A stretch of 64,000 nucleotides of DNA from Sulfitobacter sp. 20_GPM-1509m (GTDB lineage: Bacteria; Pseudomonadota; Alphaproteobacteria; Rhodobacterales; Rhodobacteraceae), in contig NZ_JIBC01000007.1 in assembly GCF_000620505.1 (NCBI RefSeq), forward strand, positions 124,001 to 188,000. The letters are read 5' to 3'. Below the pieces are notes generated by a model. That model saw only the letters and a list, made by a program, of their open reading frames with translations, did not search any database and was not told the origin of the DNA. Below, in pieces: positions 9,322-18,363 of the stretch (its first letter is position 1; every line of letters starts with the position of its first letter). Both the position numbers and the translations under genes were made by a program.

Positions 9322-11169
9322 TCAGACCGCGTCGGCGCCTTCCAGCTTTTCGAGGGCCGCCATCCACATGGCCTCGGCACGGTCCAACGCGTTCATGACT
9401 TCGGCGTATTTCTTCTGCCAGACTTCGGCCTCGCCTTTCTTGCTGTCGTCATAGAGCGCGGGGTCGGCCAGTTTCTTGGCCAGCTTGTCGCGCATCTCGT
9501 TCAGCTTGTCGACGCGGGCTTCGGATTTGCGGGCCTCGGCGCGCAGTTCCAGAACCTTTTCGCGGCTGGGGCGCTTGGCCTTCGGGGCCTCGACCTTGGC
9601 CGGTTTCGCAGGCTTGTCCGCCGACAGCAGCATCTTGCGATAGGCTTCGAGGTCTTCGTCGTAGGGCTGAACGGTGCCATTCGACACCAGCCACAGACGA
9701 TCAGCGACCAGCCCCAGCAGGTGCATGTCGTGACTGACCAGGATTACGGCTCCGGTATAGGCCGTCAGCGCCTCGACCAGTGCCTCGCGGGATTCGATGT
9801 CCAGGTGGTTGGTCGGCTCGTCCAAGATCAGCAGGTGCGGCGCGTCGATGGTCGCCAGCAGCAGCGACAGACGCGCCTTTTGCCCGCCTGACAGGCGGCC
9901 CACGGCGGTATCGGCCTGATCGGGGCCAAGGCCGAAACCCGCAAGTGTGGCGCGCAGTTTCGACTGCATCACACCGGGGCGCAGGGACTGGATGTGCTGC
10001 AACGGCGTTTCGTCAATGTGCAGCTCGTCCACCTGATGCTGCGCGAAATAGCCGATGCGCAGCTTGGTTGACCGCGTCGCCTTGCCTGACATCAGGGGCA
10101 GGCGGTCGGACAGCAGTTTCGACAGCGTCGATTTGCCCTGACCGTTCTTGCCCAGCAGGGCGATGCGGTCGTCCTGGTCAATGCGCAGGTTCAGCTTGGA
10201 CAGGATCACCGTGTCGCCATAGCCCGTTGTGCCGCCTTCGATGTTGATGATCGGGGGCGACAGCTCTTCGGGTTCGGGGAAGGTGAACACGCGTTTGGCC
10301 GCCTCTTCGGGGGCTGCGATCATGTCCATTTTTTCGATCATCTTCAGACGCGACTGCGCCTGCTTGGCCTTGGATGCCTTGGCCTTGAACCGGTCGACAA
10401 AGCTTTGCATGTGCTCGCGGCGCGCCTGTTGCTTCTTGGCCATCGCGGCCTGCACGGCGCGGCGTTCGGCGCGCTGGCGGGCGAACTGGTCATAGGGGCC
10501 GGAATAATAGGTCAGCTGGCGTTCTTCCAGATGCAGGATCGCACCCACGGCCCGGTTCAACAGGCCACGGTCGTGGCTGATGATGATGACCGTGTGAGGA
10601 TATTTGGCCAGATAGGCCTCGAGCCACAGCGCGCCTTCAAGGTCGAGATAGTTCGTCGGCTCATCCAGCAGCAGCAGGTCGGGCTGCGAAAACAGCACCG
10701 CCGCCAGCGCCACGCGCATCCGCCAGCCACCCGAGAAATCGGAACAGGGTTTCAGCTGTTCGGCATCGTCAAAGCCCAGACCTTTCAGGATCGTCGCCGC
10801 GCGCGCTTCGGCGGACCATGCGTCAATATCAGCCAGACGGGTCTGGATCTCGGCGATACGGGTGGGATCGGTGCTGTCGTCGGCCATGAGCTCGGCGCGT
10901 TCGGTGTCGGCGGCCAGAACCGTGTCCAACAACGATGTGGACGAGGCGGGCACTTCCTGGGCCACACCGCCGATGCGCGCCTTGGAGGGCAGGGAGATGC
11001 TGCCACCTTCCAGAACCAGCTCGCGGCGGATCAGCTTGAACAGCGTGGTTTTGCCCGTGCCGTTGGCGCCGATCAGGCCCACCTTGTGACCTTCGGGAAT
11101 GACAGCAGAGGCGCCTTCGAACAAAGGACGGCCCGCGATGGAATAGGATATATCTGATATGCGCAACAT
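9322..11169 (-). CDS. ABC-F family ATPase (YheS/Uup-type translation factor)
   Basis: 615 residues from the ATG at 11169 ([20 protein letters not shown]). Two ABC cassettes in one chain without membrane segments: Walker [11 protein letters not shown] (about residue 35) and GKNGQGKST (about 340); signatures FSGGW and LSGGQKARL; Walker [13 protein letters not shown] and [12 protein letters not shown] linker rich in Lys/Arg/Gln ([14 protein letters not shown]) lies between, and a C-terminal coiled coil after residue 550. ABC-F proteins bind the ribosomal E site and relieve stalled translation. The first-cassette signature [12 protein letters not shown] favours YheS over Uup. Divergent from ndk. 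Confidence 0.88.
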   Translation of the reverse strand: MLRISDISYSIAGRPLFEGASAVIPEGHKVGLIGANGTGKTTLFKLIRRELVLEGGSISLPSKARIGGVAQEVPASSTSLLDTVLAADTERAELMADDSTDPTRIAEIQTRLADIDAWSAEARAATILKGLGFDDAEQLKPCSDFSGGWRMRVALAAVLFSQPDLLLLDEPTNYLDLEGALWLEAYLAKYPHTVIIISHDRGLLNRAVGAILHLEERQLTYYSGPYDQFARQRAERRAVQAAMAKKQQARREHMQSFVDRFKAKASKAKQAQSRLKMIEKMDMIAAPEEAAKRVFTFPEPEELSPPIINIEGGTTGYGDTVILSKLNLRIDQDDRIALLGKNGQGKSTLSKLLSDRLPLMSGKATRSTKLRIGYFAQHQVDELHIDETPLQHIQSLRPGVMQSKLRATLAGFGLGPDQADTAVGRLSGGQKARLSLLLATIDAPHLLILDEPTNHLDIESREALVEALTAYTGAVILVSHDMHLLGLVADRLWLVSNGTVQPYDEDLEAYRKMLLSADKPAKPAKVEAPKAKRPSREKVLELRAEARKSEARVDKLNEMRDKLAKKLADPALYDDSKKGEAEVWQKKYAEVMNALDRAEAMWMAALEKLEGADAV

Positions 11170-11300
11170 GGATGCGGTGTGCCGCAACGCAGCGGCGGCG
11201 TCAATCGCCGCTTTTCAAGCGTCAAGCCCCATGCTATCGGAGCCGCGATTTCAATTCACGGGGGCCGCAGGTGTGGTGCCCGACAAACCGGAGCATCATC

Positions 11301-11723
11301 ATGGCCCTTGAGCGCACATTTTCGATCATCAAACCCGACGCAACACGCCGCAACCTGACAGGCGCAATCAACGCCAAGTTCGAAGAAGCGGGCCTGCGCA
11401 TCGTCGCACAGAAACGCATCCACCTGACCAAGGCGCAAGCGGGCGAGTTCTATGCCGTGCACGCCGAGCGTCCTTTCTATGACGAGCTGTGCGAATTCAT
11501 GGCGTCCGCGCCCATCGTCGCACAGGTTCTGGAAGGCGAAGGCGCCATCGCGAAAAACCGCGAAGTCATGGGCGCCACCAACCCCGCAGACGCAGCCCCC
11601 GGCACCATCCGCGCCGAATTCGCCGAAAGCGTTGGCGAAAACTCGGTCCACGGGTCGGACGCACCGGAAACAGCCGCAGTGGAAATCGCGTATTTCTTCT
11701 CGGGTCTGGAACTGGTGGGCTAA
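11301..11723 (+). CDS. ndk: Nucleoside diphosphate kinase
   Basis: 140 residues, standard length. It opens [18 protein letters not shown] and carries the active-site histidine segment [11 protein letters not shown] near the C-terminus. It transfers gamma-phosphate among nucleoside di- and triphosphates in the cytoplasm. I chose the ATG at 11301 because the 43-codon upstream extension has no family counterpart. Single-gene unit ended by a hairpin terminator at 11761. Confidence 0.97.
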   Translation: MALERTFSIIKPDATRRNLTGAINAKFEEAGLRIVAQKRIHLTKAQAGEFYAVHAERPFYDELCEFMASAPIVAQVLEGEGAIAKNREVMGATNPADAAPGTIRAEFAESVGENSVHGSDAPETAAVEIAYFFSGLELVG

Positions 11724-11760
11724 GCCATCTGTTGAAGGCTGCGGCCTTGGCGTAATTCGA

Positions 11761-11798
11761 ACGGGCTGGCGCGGGATGCGCTGGCCCGTTTTTGTTTT
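11761..11798 (+). terminator. Rho-independent terminator of ndk
   Basis: Hairpin ACGGGC ... GCCCGT with an inner GCGC/GCGC helix and a GGGAT loop, followed directly by TTTTTGTTTT. It sits 37 bp after the ndk stop and just before the convergent RNA ligase gene. Confidence 0.85.
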
Positions 11799-11807
11799 GG
11801 GGTGCGG

Positions 11808-12425
11808 TTAGGCCAACTTGTTCGCGATCATCGGTGCATGCATCCAGTGTGTTTCGCTTTGCACGTGATCCTGCCGCACATATTTGCCCAAGCGTGCAGA
11901 CATTTCTGTTTCTGGAAACGGGCCTGCCGCGCGGACGACAAATCCCTCTTGCTTCTGGGGATCAAGGCCTGCGGCGATGTCCTCGAACAGGTTTGCCACA
12001 TATGGGCCACGGTAAAGCGTCGGGACGGGCGTAATCCCCAGTTCGGCAAAACGTGCAACTGTCTGGTCCCAGCCCTGAAATACGCCATCCACGATCCACG
12101 CAAATCCCAGGAAGTACGAGGGCAGGGCGTCGTAGGCCAGCGAATGGCGGGCGAACAGGTTTTCGCCGATGATCCGTTCGCCTGTTGCCAGTTGCGGGCT
12201 GATACCGGCAGCAAACGCCTTTACCCAATCGCGTGAGGGGTGATAGCGGCTATCAGGGCTGCGCGCGTGGGTGCCATGCGTGTGAAGCGTCGTGTTTTCA
12301 CCATCCATCTTTTCGGTGACGATCAGGTCATCGCCCGAGAGCCCCTGCAGTGACGTCAGGATCTTGTCGTCGGAAGTTGCGCCCAGAGAGATCGGAAGAT
12401 GGAAGGTTCGACCATATTTTTGCAT
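11808..12425 (-). CDS. Stand-alone RNA ligase-family nucleotidyltransferase
   Basis: 205 residues. Covalent nucleotidyltransferase motifs are readable: motif I EKMDGEN with the presumptive AMP-accepting Lys39, a central hydrophobic strand SYFLGFAWIVDG, motif IV EGFVVR (160-165) and motif V GKYVR (180-184). This matches the RNA_ligase Pfam family (Rnl2/DraRnl-like), not DNA ligases, and there is no OB-fold or other added domain. No polynucleotide kinase, phosphatase or RtcB-type gene lies nearby, so the substrate is unknown. It could seal nicked structured RNA or act in RNA repair. Convergent with ndk; the neighbours upstream encode DUF4112 and Pmp3. Confidence 0.8.
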   Translation of the reverse strand: MQKYGRTFHLPISLGATSDDKILTSLQGLSGDDLIVTEKMDGENTTLHTHGTHARSPDSRYHPSRDWVKAFAAGISPQLATGERIIGENLFARHSLAYDALPSYFLGFAWIVDGVFQGWDQTVARFAELGITPVPTLYRGPYVANLFEDIAAGLDPQKQEGFVVRAAGPFPETEMSARLGKYVRQDHVQSETHWMHAPMIANKLA

Positions 12426-12489
12426 GATGCCTATGGCCTAGCGGGAAATCTGACATTGAAAAAGAGAGCTTGGGTCGAATAGCAGCGCG

Positions 12490-12852
12490 CTATGACGTTA
12501 CAGCAACGCTTTGCGCCTCCAAATGGTCGCGAAGCAGCTTCACGTTCCGCGAATTCGCCTTCCAGCCAACGTCGAACAGATCGCCGATCAGCGGGATCGA
12601 ACCCACGACCGCGTCAATGCCGATATTCACGCCCATCCGTGCCACCAGCCCGCGTGGTGCGCCCATGCGGTGCGCTTGTAGAACGATATACCCCGCAGGC
12701 CCCAGCGCCAGCAGATCGCCCACGCCGGGCACCAGCCCCATGATCCCGTCCAAGCCAACGCGCACCCCGATCAACGGGATGCGCAGGGCGCGGTCCATGG
12801 TGTGGGCCACGCGGTCCAGATGGGCCAGCCGCGCGGCGTGTGTTTCATGCAT
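12490..12852 (-). CDS. DUF4112 domain protein
   Basis: 120 residues. The sequence has the DUF4112 pattern: a basic N-terminal helix (LAHLDRVAHTMDRALRIPLI), then GLDGIMGLVPGVGDLLALG and a second similar glycine-rich turn GIDAVVGSIPLIGDLFDV, so the two halves look like an internal repeat of a D-x-hydrophobic-G-x-x-P-x-x-G-D element. Function unknown; probably membrane-associated. It overlaps the pmp3 reading frame by 8 bp, which indicates one transcript. Confidence 0.8.
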   Translation of the reverse strand: MHETHAARLAHLDRVAHTMDRALRIPLIGVRVGLDGIMGLVPGVGDLLALGPAGYIVLQAHRMGAPRGLVARMGVNIGIDAVVGSIPLIGDLFDVGWKANSRNVKLLRDHLEAQSVAVTS

Positions 12853-13015
12853 GTTCTGGGGTACGGGCGATGATATAAACTGCGTGCACGATGCCGGGGA
12901 TATAGCCCAGGATGGTCAGCAGGATATTCAGCCAGAAATGTTTGCCAAAGCCTTCTTGCAGGAAAACACCCAGAGGCGGCAAAAGGATGGCGATCAGAAT
13001 GCGTAGCAGGTCCAT
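12845..13015 (-). CDS. YqaE/Pmp3-type small hydrophobic membrane protein
   Basis: 56 residues, too short for ordinary ORF cut-offs. It begins MDLLRILIAILLPPLGVFLQ and continues with EGFGKHFWLNILLTILGYIP and GIVHAVYIIARTPEHA: two hydrophobic helices joined by a short turn, with the PPLGVFLQ and GYIPGIVHA signatures of the Pmp3/YqaE family. In yeast and plants these proteolipids affect membrane potential and salt tolerance; the bacterial role is unclear. The frame overlaps the start of the DUF4112 gene. Confidence 0.85.
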   Translation of the reverse strand: MDLLRILIAILLPPLGVFLQEGFGKHFWLNILLTILGYIPGIVHAVYIIARTPEHA

Positions 13016-13113
13016 GTCAGGTCCTCCGGTATTGGATTGCGTTCCAAAAACAACGCAGCCCGAACGGTGAGGGTTCCCTATGGATGTGCTGAGCGGCCTT
13101 ACAGGTCAGCCGC

Positions 13114-13221
13114 TTACAGGCTGGCGTAGTCGGTAATCTCCGGGCGCGGCTTGGGGGCGGGGGGCTGTGGAGCCTGGGCGGTTACGGGCGGCTTTGGCTG
13201 GCTTTGTGCGTGCTGAAACAT
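13114..13221 (-). CDS. Proline-rich micro-ORF, 35 residues, unknown
   Basis: Small frame MFQHAQSQPKPPVTAQAPQP followed by PAPKPRPEITDYASL. About one third of the residues are proline. An AAAGG lies seven bases before the ATG, which supports translation. No membrane segment, signal peptide or recognisable domain; the composition suggests a disordered peptide. It stands alone between the Pmp3 cluster and the aldose epimerase gene. I cannot name a family; comparison with other roseobacters would show whether it is conserved. Confidence 0.45.
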   Translation of the reverse strand: MFQHAQSQPKPPVTAQAPQPPAPKPRPEITDYASL

Positions 13222-13342
13222 GGTCTTACCTTTAAGCTGTGTTCCGGCCTGACAGGATGCGTCAGGCAATGGGGCCGATGCGGACCAATATGCACGTCCG
13301 CAGTGGAATACCAGAGACTTAATTGTGGCCAAAACATGGAAA

Positions 13343-14284
13343 TCACGTCGATTTGAGAATATATCGGGTCGTCTGTCGGTAATTGTTTCCAGATTGCACC
13401 ACAATCGCGGGGAAACTCTCGTGATGCGGGGCGTTCGGCCAACCCTGAGGCTCAAGGGCGATTCCCGCATAGGGGCCGATCTGCGCGCCCAGCGTTGCCG
13501 CCTTTGGCTGATCCGGCAGGCCCGCGCCGTCATAGACCTGCAGGCCCGGTTCGGTGGTTTCGATGATCAGCTGCAAACCGTTCGGCCCGGTCAGGCAGGC
13601 GGCAGGGCGCGCGGTGTCCTGTCCGGGGCCAAGGCATATGTTGTGATCCAGCGGGGCGGCTTGGTCCAGTTGCGTCACCTCGCCCGGAGACAGGCCCAGG
13701 TCGCGGATGGACGCCTGCGCGCCAGTGGGCAGTTTGCCTGCGTCCACGGGCAGGTAGCTGTCGCCAAAGACCTGCAAGCCGTGATCCCGGATTGTGCCGC
13801 TGCCCGCGAGGTTCCAATAGGGGTGGTGGGCGATGTTCATCACCGTGGTGCGGTCGGTGGTGGCAGAAATGTCCAGCAGCAGGTCAGACCCGTCCAGCGC
13901 ATAGCGCGCAGTGATCCGGCGCAGCCCCGGCAGGCCGCAATCCCCGTGGGCGAGGGTCACGGAAAAGGTCACATGGCTGGCGCTATGATCGTCCACGGAC
14001 CACAGGCGACTGTGCAGGCCCGCATCGCCGCTGTGCAGACAGTTCGCCCCTTCGTTCGCCTGCATCTGCCAGCGGGTGCCGTCGATCGTCACTGCGGCGC
14101 CGCCGATCCGGTTGGCCACCGGTCCCACCAGCGCACCCATGTATCCCGCTGCGGTCCCGTCAGCATAGCCCAGCACCAGGCTGCGGGGCAGATCACCGTA
14201 CCACAGACCGACCAGCGCCGCGCCCAGTGGCGACACCCGTGCGCGCAGCTGGGCGTTGGATATTTCGATTTCGTTCGTCTTCAT
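13343..14284 (-). CDS. Aldose 1-epimerase (GalM-like mutarotase)
   Basis: 313 residues. The ATG at 14284 follows AAGGGAATACG and is preferred to the one six codons upstream. GalM features: an early RVSPLGAAL beta strand, GPVANRIGGA with substrate-binding Asn-Arg, NCLHSG (histidine motif) and NIAHHPYWNLAGSG with the catalytic histidine, then the late glutamate region GIALEPQGWPNAPHH. It interconverts alpha and beta anomers of aldohexoses. The sugar specificity is not evident and there is no gal operon nearby. It is divergent from the aminotransferase gene with an 82-bp spacer. Confidence 0.88.
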   Translation of the reverse strand: MKTNEIEISNAQLRARVSPLGAALVGLWYGDLPRSLVLGYADGTAAGYMGALVGPVANRIGGAAVTIDGTRWQMQANEGANCLHSGDAGLHSRLWSVDDHSASHVTFSVTLAHGDCGLPGLRRITARYALDGSDLLLDISATTDRTTVMNIAHHPYWNLAGSGTIRDHGLQVFGDSYLPVDAGKLPTGAQASIRDLGLSPGEVTQLDQAAPLDHNICLGPGQDTARPAACLTGPNGLQLIIETTEPGLQVYDGAGLPDQPKAATLGAQIGPYAGIALEPQGWPNAPHHESFPAIVVQSGNNYRQTTRYILKST

Positions 14285-14366
14285 CGTATTCCCTTGCTGC
14301 ACCGATCACCGCTTGACCACCGCCCCGTGCTTGGCTTTGTGTGGCCTGACAGAAAAGGATGCCCCC

Positions 14367-15302
14367 ATGACCGATACCGATCACGTCTCGACCCATGATG
14401 CCGCTGCGGACGCGCGCAATGACGATATCAAGATCTACGTTGACGGCAATATCGTCCATCGCGACGACGCCAAAGTCTCGGTCTATGACAGCGGGTTCAT
14501 GCTGGGTGACGGGATCTGGGAAGGGCTGCGGCTGTACGACGGGGTTCTGAGCTTTCTTGATGCGCATCTGGACCGGCTGTTCGAGGCGGCGCTCTATCTG
14601 GATCTGGACATCGGCATGGACCGCGACCAGCTGACGGCGGCGATCCACGAGACGTTGCGCGCCAACGACATGCACACCGACGTGCACCTGAGGGTGATGG
14701 TAACACGCGGGCGCAAGCGCAAGCCGTTCCAGCATCCGCATCTCAGCATCTGGGGCAGTACCATTGTCATCATCGCAGAACACTCGAAGCCGGACGAAAC
14801 CATGGTGCAGCGCGGCATTCGCCTGCACACGGTGCCGCATCATCGCGGTCTGCCGCTGACGCAGGACGCCAAGCTGAATTCGCATTCCAAGCTGAACTGC
14901 ATCATCGCGCTGAACCACGCGATCCGTGCAGGCGCGGACGAGGCGCTGATGCTGGACCCCTTCGGCTTCGTGAACACCACCAACGCCTGCAACTTTTTCA
15001 TCGTGCGCAAGGGGGCGGTTTGGACCTCGACCGGGGACTACTGCATGAACGGGATCACGCGGCAAAAGGTGATCGACCTGTGCCGCGAGAATGCGATCCC
15101 GGTGTTCGAGCGGAATTTTTCGCTGGTGGACACCTATGGCGCGGACGAGGCGTTTCTGACCGGCACCTTCGGCGCGCAGACACCGGTGTTCGAGATCGAC
15201 GGACGGGTGATCGGCGGCGGCAAGGCAGGGCCGGTGTTTCATCGCATACGCGGGCTGTACAAAGATCTGATCAAGGAACAGGTGGCGCTGGCGAAGGGGT
15301 GA
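14367..15302 (+). CDS. PLP-dependent class IV aminotransferase (IlvE/Dat-like)
   Basis: 311 residues from the ATG at 14367, preceded by AAAAGGAT. Fold-type IV features: YDSGFMLGDGIWEGLRLYDG near the N-terminus, a lysine-rich segment SHSKLNCIIALNHA that should hold the PLP Schiff-base lysine, and GFVNTTNACNFFIV, where IlvE usually has a GxGxNLF-type loop. The family includes branched-chain, D-amino-acid and 4-amino-4-deoxychorismate enzymes; substrate cannot be fixed from sequence alone. No amino-acid biosynthesis genes are adjacent. Confidence 0.85.
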   Translation: MTDTDHVSTHDAAADARNDDIKIYVDGNIVHRDDAKVSVYDSGFMLGDGIWEGLRLYDGVLSFLDAHLDRLFEAALYLDLDIGMDRDQLTAAIHETLRANDMHTDVHLRVMVTRGRKRKPFQHPHLSIWGSTIVIIAEHSKPDETMVQRGIRLHTVPHHRGLPLTQDAKLNSHSKLNCIIALNHAIRAGADEALMLDPFGFVNTTNACNFFIVRKGAVWTSTGDYCMNGITRQKVIDLCRENAIPVFERNFSLVDTYGADEAFLTGTFGAQTPVFEIDGRVIGGGKAGPVFHRIRGLYKDLIKEQVALAKG

Positions 15303-15444
15303 GTTCGGAGCGGGGGCTTCGAGGGTACGGTGACCGTGCGACAGAGGGCAGCGCCCGACCGCGGGTGGGCATCAGACCCTATGTAAATGGCACTTTATGC
15401 CTCGTCTTTGGCGTGAGGCTGTTGAATCGCAAGACGGTGAGGAA

Positions 15445-15516
15445 GCGCCCGCCCGTCGCACCAAAGGTGCGCCGATTGTTTTAGGCACGCCTACGGCGTG
15501 ACGGGCGGTCGGGCGC
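15445..15516. repeat. Cruciform-like palindromic intergenic repeat
   Basis: The outer arms GCGCCCGCCCGTC (15445-15457) and GACGGGCGGTCGGGCGC (15500-15516) are imperfect inverted repeats. They enclose two mini-hairpins, GCACC-AAA-GGTGC and CACGCC-TAC-GGCGTG, so one strand can fold into a three-way junction. A further half copy, GCGCCCGACCGC, lies at 15351-15362. The rest of the 303-bp gap (15303-15605) between the aminotransferase and ccoS shows no gene. It resembles REP/BIME-type elements; whether it recurs in the genome is unknown here. Confidence 0.6.
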
Positions 15517-15605
15517 TGCCCGGCGGTGCTGCGCACCTTGACTCCGGGCTTTGGTGACCTGCAGTTCTGCTTTGCGCAAGTGACCCCCGAAGTTTCTACA
15601 ATCCT

Positions 15606-15761
15606 TCACCCCTCATCCGGCCCATCATCATCCAGCAAGATCCGCGCCGAGGTGCCTGCGGCATCGTCATACTGCCCGCTGCGCACCGTCCACAGGAACG
15701 CACACAGCCCCAGACCGCCCAGCACGATCGACACCGGGATCAGCACCAGTAAAACGTTCAT
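15606..15761 (-). CDS. ccoS: cbb3 oxidase maturation protein CcoS
   Basis: 51 residues: MNVLLVLIPVSIVLGGLGLC, then AFLWTVRSGQYDDAAG and an acidic tail ending LLDDDGPDEG. One membrane helix followed by the SGQYDD element characteristic of CcoS (FixS), required in Rhodobacter to place haem and copper in cbb3 oxidase. Its ATG overlaps the ccoI stop (ATGA). Last gene of ccoGHIS. Confidence 0.92.
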   Translation of the reverse strand: MNVLLVLIPVSIVLGGLGLCAFLWTVRSGQYDDAAGTSARILLDDDGPDEG

Positions 15762-17911
15762 CGCACCCTCCGTATCCGCATCGCGTTCGCCAGCACCGTC
15801 AGCGACGACACCGACATCGCAATCGCCGCCAGCAGCGGTGTTGCGAGCCCCGCAAGCGCCACCGGCACGGCGATACAGTTGTACAGCGCCGCGATGGCAA
15901 AGTTCTGTTTCGACAGCCGCGTCGTCGCCCGCGCCACTTTGATCAGCAAGGGCAGGTCGGCAAGGCTGTCGTTCAAAATCACGATATCTGCCGCATTGCG
16001 TGCCGCGTCCAGCGCTGAGGATGGCGCGACCGAGGCATGGGCCGCCGCCAATGCCGCCGCGTCGTTCAGCCCGTCGCCGACCATCATCACGCGGTGGCCG
16101 CCGTCCGCCAGCGCCTGCAGCTGGTCGTGTTTGGCAGTGGCGGTGACGCCCGCCTGATGGTCCGTGACGCCCAAAGCATCGGCCAGCGGAGTGACCACTG
16201 CGGCACGGTCGCCGCTGATGATGCCGGGGCGCAGACCCATGTCCCGCAGCCCGTCGATGGCCGCTTGCGCACCGTCGCGCAGATGCTCGGACAGGGGCAG
16301 GGCAATAGCAGGCGCGCAGCCGATCCGCAGGCCGGGGCCGTCGAAATCGGCGCCCAGCCAACCGCCGTCGCCCAGTTGCGCCAGTCCATCCGGGCCCAGC
16401 CCTTGAACACCGCGCCCCGGCACCTCGATCACGTTGCTTAGCGTCGCTGCTTCGCCTGCGGGCAAGGCCGCCAACACCGCGCGTGACACAGGATGGGTCG
16501 AGCTTTGTGCCAGCGCCCGCGCCACCGCCTGTTGCGCAGGTGTCAGCAGGTCGCGCACGGCCTTTGATGCGGGCACGGTCAGCGTGCCGGTCTTGTCAAA
16601 CAGCGCCATGTCCACCTCGGCCAGGCGCTCCAATGCGGTGCCGGATTTGACCAGAAACCCTTTGGCATAGAGCCGCGCGATGGCGGCTGTCGAAACCGCA
16701 GGCACGGCCAGCCCCAAAGCACAGGGGCAGGTGATGATCAGCACGGCCACCGCCACGTTCAACGCCTGCCGCAGATCGCCGCCCAGCACCGCCCAGCCGA
16801 GGAACGCCAGCAAGGCGAGCAAATGCACCGCGGGCGCATAGATCGCCGCCGCGCGGTCGGCGAGCGCGGTATAGCTGTTGCGGCTGTTCTCGGCCATTTC
16901 AACCATCGCGGCGACGCGGCGCAGGGTGGTGTCTGCGCCCACGGCGGTGGCCTGAACCTTGAACGGCGCGCCCAGGTTGATCTCGCCCGCCTGCACCGGA
17001 TTGCCCATGACCGAACGTATTGCAGCAGTTTCACCTGTCAGAAAGGCGCGGTCGGTGGTGGCCTCAAGGCTGATCAGCGTGCCATCGACGGGCACACGCA
17101 CCCCGGTCGGTATCATCACCACGTCACCCACGCGCAGGTCGCTGACGGGCACGGTTTGGGTGCTGCCCTGCACCAGCTTGTGCGCGCTGTGCACTTCCAA
17201 TGCGGCAAGGTCGCGCGCAGCCGAGCGTGCAGTGCGGCGGCTGCGATGGTCCAGATAGCGCCCGACCAGCAGGAAAAACGTCAACGACAGGGCCGCATCG
17301 AAATAGCTGTGCAGGCCGCCGTTCAGCACCTCGTAGAACGACATGCCCGCCGCCAGCAGGATGGCGAGCGAAATCGGCACGTCCATGTTCAGCCGCCGGA
17401 CACGCAGCGCACTCCATGCGCTGGCAAAGAACGGCTGGCCGCAGAACAGCACCGCAGGCAGCGAGATCGCCGCCGAAATCATGTGGAACAGGTCACGGGT
17501 GCTGTCGGCGGCCCCCGACCAGATGGCGACCGAGAACAGCATGACGTTCATCATTGCAAATCCGGCCACCGCCAGTTTGACCAACAGGCGCTGGCCTTCG
17601 GGGTCTTTGCCGTTGTCCAGAACGGCACTGTCCATCGGATGTGCCTCATATCCCGCCGCCTGCAAGCGGGCGACAAGGGCTGCGTCGGTCAGGGTGCGGG
17701 TCCGCACGCTGACCCGTTTCAGGGAAAGGTTCACGCGCGCATCTTCGACGCCCGGCATGGTGCGCAGGCTGCGTTCCACCGTGCCGATACAGGCGGCACA
17801 GTGGATGGTGGGCAGCGACAGGATCACGTCAGCTGTCGCAATCTCGCGCTGTACCACGCTTTCGGCCAGCGGGGCCGCTGCACAGGCCGGGCAGGCGGAG
17901 AGGGTCGTCAT
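15758..17911 (-). CDS. ccoI: Copper-transporting P-type ATPase CcoI
   Basis: 717 residues. Order: an N-terminal Cys-rich stretch (CPACAAAP), a heavy-metal-associated domain with HCAACIGT, membrane helices, the A-domain TGETAAI, the ion-binding CPC motif in ITCPCALGLAVP, the phosphorylation site DKTGTLT, and MVGDGLNDAAALAAA. This is the P1B copper exporter CcoI/FixI that supplies copper for the haem-copper centre of cbb3 oxidase, located in the inner membrane. Linked to ccoH upstream and ccoS downstream by ATGA overlaps. Confidence 0.95.
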   Translation of the reverse strand: MTTLSACPACAAAPLAESVVQREIATADVILSLPTIHCAACIGTVERSLRTMPGVEDARVNLSLKRVSVRTRTLTDAALVARLQAAGYEAHPMDSAVLDNGKDPEGQRLLVKLAVAGFAMMNVMLFSVAIWSGAADSTRDLFHMISAAISLPAVLFCGQPFFASAWSALRVRRLNMDVPISLAILLAAGMSFYEVLNGGLHSYFDAALSLTFFLLVGRYLDHRSRRTARSAARDLAALEVHSAHKLVQGSTQTVPVSDLRVGDVVMIPTGVRVPVDGTLISLEATTDRAFLTGETAAIRSVMGNPVQAGEINLGAPFKVQATAVGADTTLRRVAAMVEMAENSRNSYTALADRAAAIYAPAVHLLALLAFLGWAVLGGDLRQALNVAVAVLIITCPCALGLAVPAVSTAAIARLYAKGFLVKSGTALERLAEVDMALFDKTGTLTVPASKAVRDLLTPAQQAVARALAQSSTHPVSRAVLAALPAGEAATLSNVIEVPGRGVQGLGPDGLAQLGDGGWLGADFDGPGLRIGCAPAIALPLSEHLRDGAQAAIDGLRDMGLRPGIISGDRAAVVTPLADALGVTDHQAGVTATAKHDQLQALADGGHRVMMVGDGLNDAAALAAAHASVAPSSALDAARNAADIVILNDSLADLPLLIKVARATTRLSKQNFAIAALYNCIAVPVALAGLATPLLAAIAMSVSSLTVLANAMRIRRVR

Positions 17912-18363
17912 GACGCCACATGCGCGACGATCACGCGCTGTTGGAACAGGGTGCCATCGGGTGCGCGCAGCTTGATCCGCAGGTTCCAGTTGCCGGGACC
18001 GGCGACCACGGGCGCGACATAGGCGGTGCCGTCAAAGACAAAGGCGGGCGTCTGGTCGGCGGCGACGCTGGTGGCGCGGCCGAATGTGGCCTCTTGGACC
18101 TTCGGCGCAATCGGTTCGCCTGCATGGCGGATGAACAGACGCAGGGTGTCATGGGTGACCTCGGCGCGCACGTCCCAGGCCAGCGCCTCTTGTGCTGCAC
18201 GGTCCACGTCAAAGCTTTGCGACGCAACATAGGAGTTTTTCACCTCCAGCCCCGGAAAGGTTGCCACCGCCTGATAGGCCAGCACCAGATTGACCGAAAT
18301 AATGATGCCAAAGGCCGCAAAAAAGCCTGTCAGCACATGCCATCCCTTGATTTCGCGGGTCAT
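17908..18363 (-). CDS. ccoH: cbb3 oxidase assembly protein CcoH (FixH family)
   Basis: 151 residues. The start at 18363 (MTREIKGWHVLTGFFAAFGI) overlaps the ccoG stop in an ATGA. One N-terminal membrane helix (FFAAFGIIISVNLVLAYQAV) anchors a periplasmic beta-rich domain containing NSYVASQSFD, typical of FixH/CcoH. It interacts with the oxidase during assembly. Normal length. Confidence 0.92.
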   Translation of the reverse strand: MTREIKGWHVLTGFFAAFGIIISVNLVLAYQAVATFPGLEVKNSYVASQSFDVDRAAQEALAWDVRAEVTHDTLRLFIRHAGEPIAPKVQEATFGRATSVAADQTPAFVFDGTAYVAPVVAGPGNWNLRIKLRAPDGTLFQQRVIVAHVAS

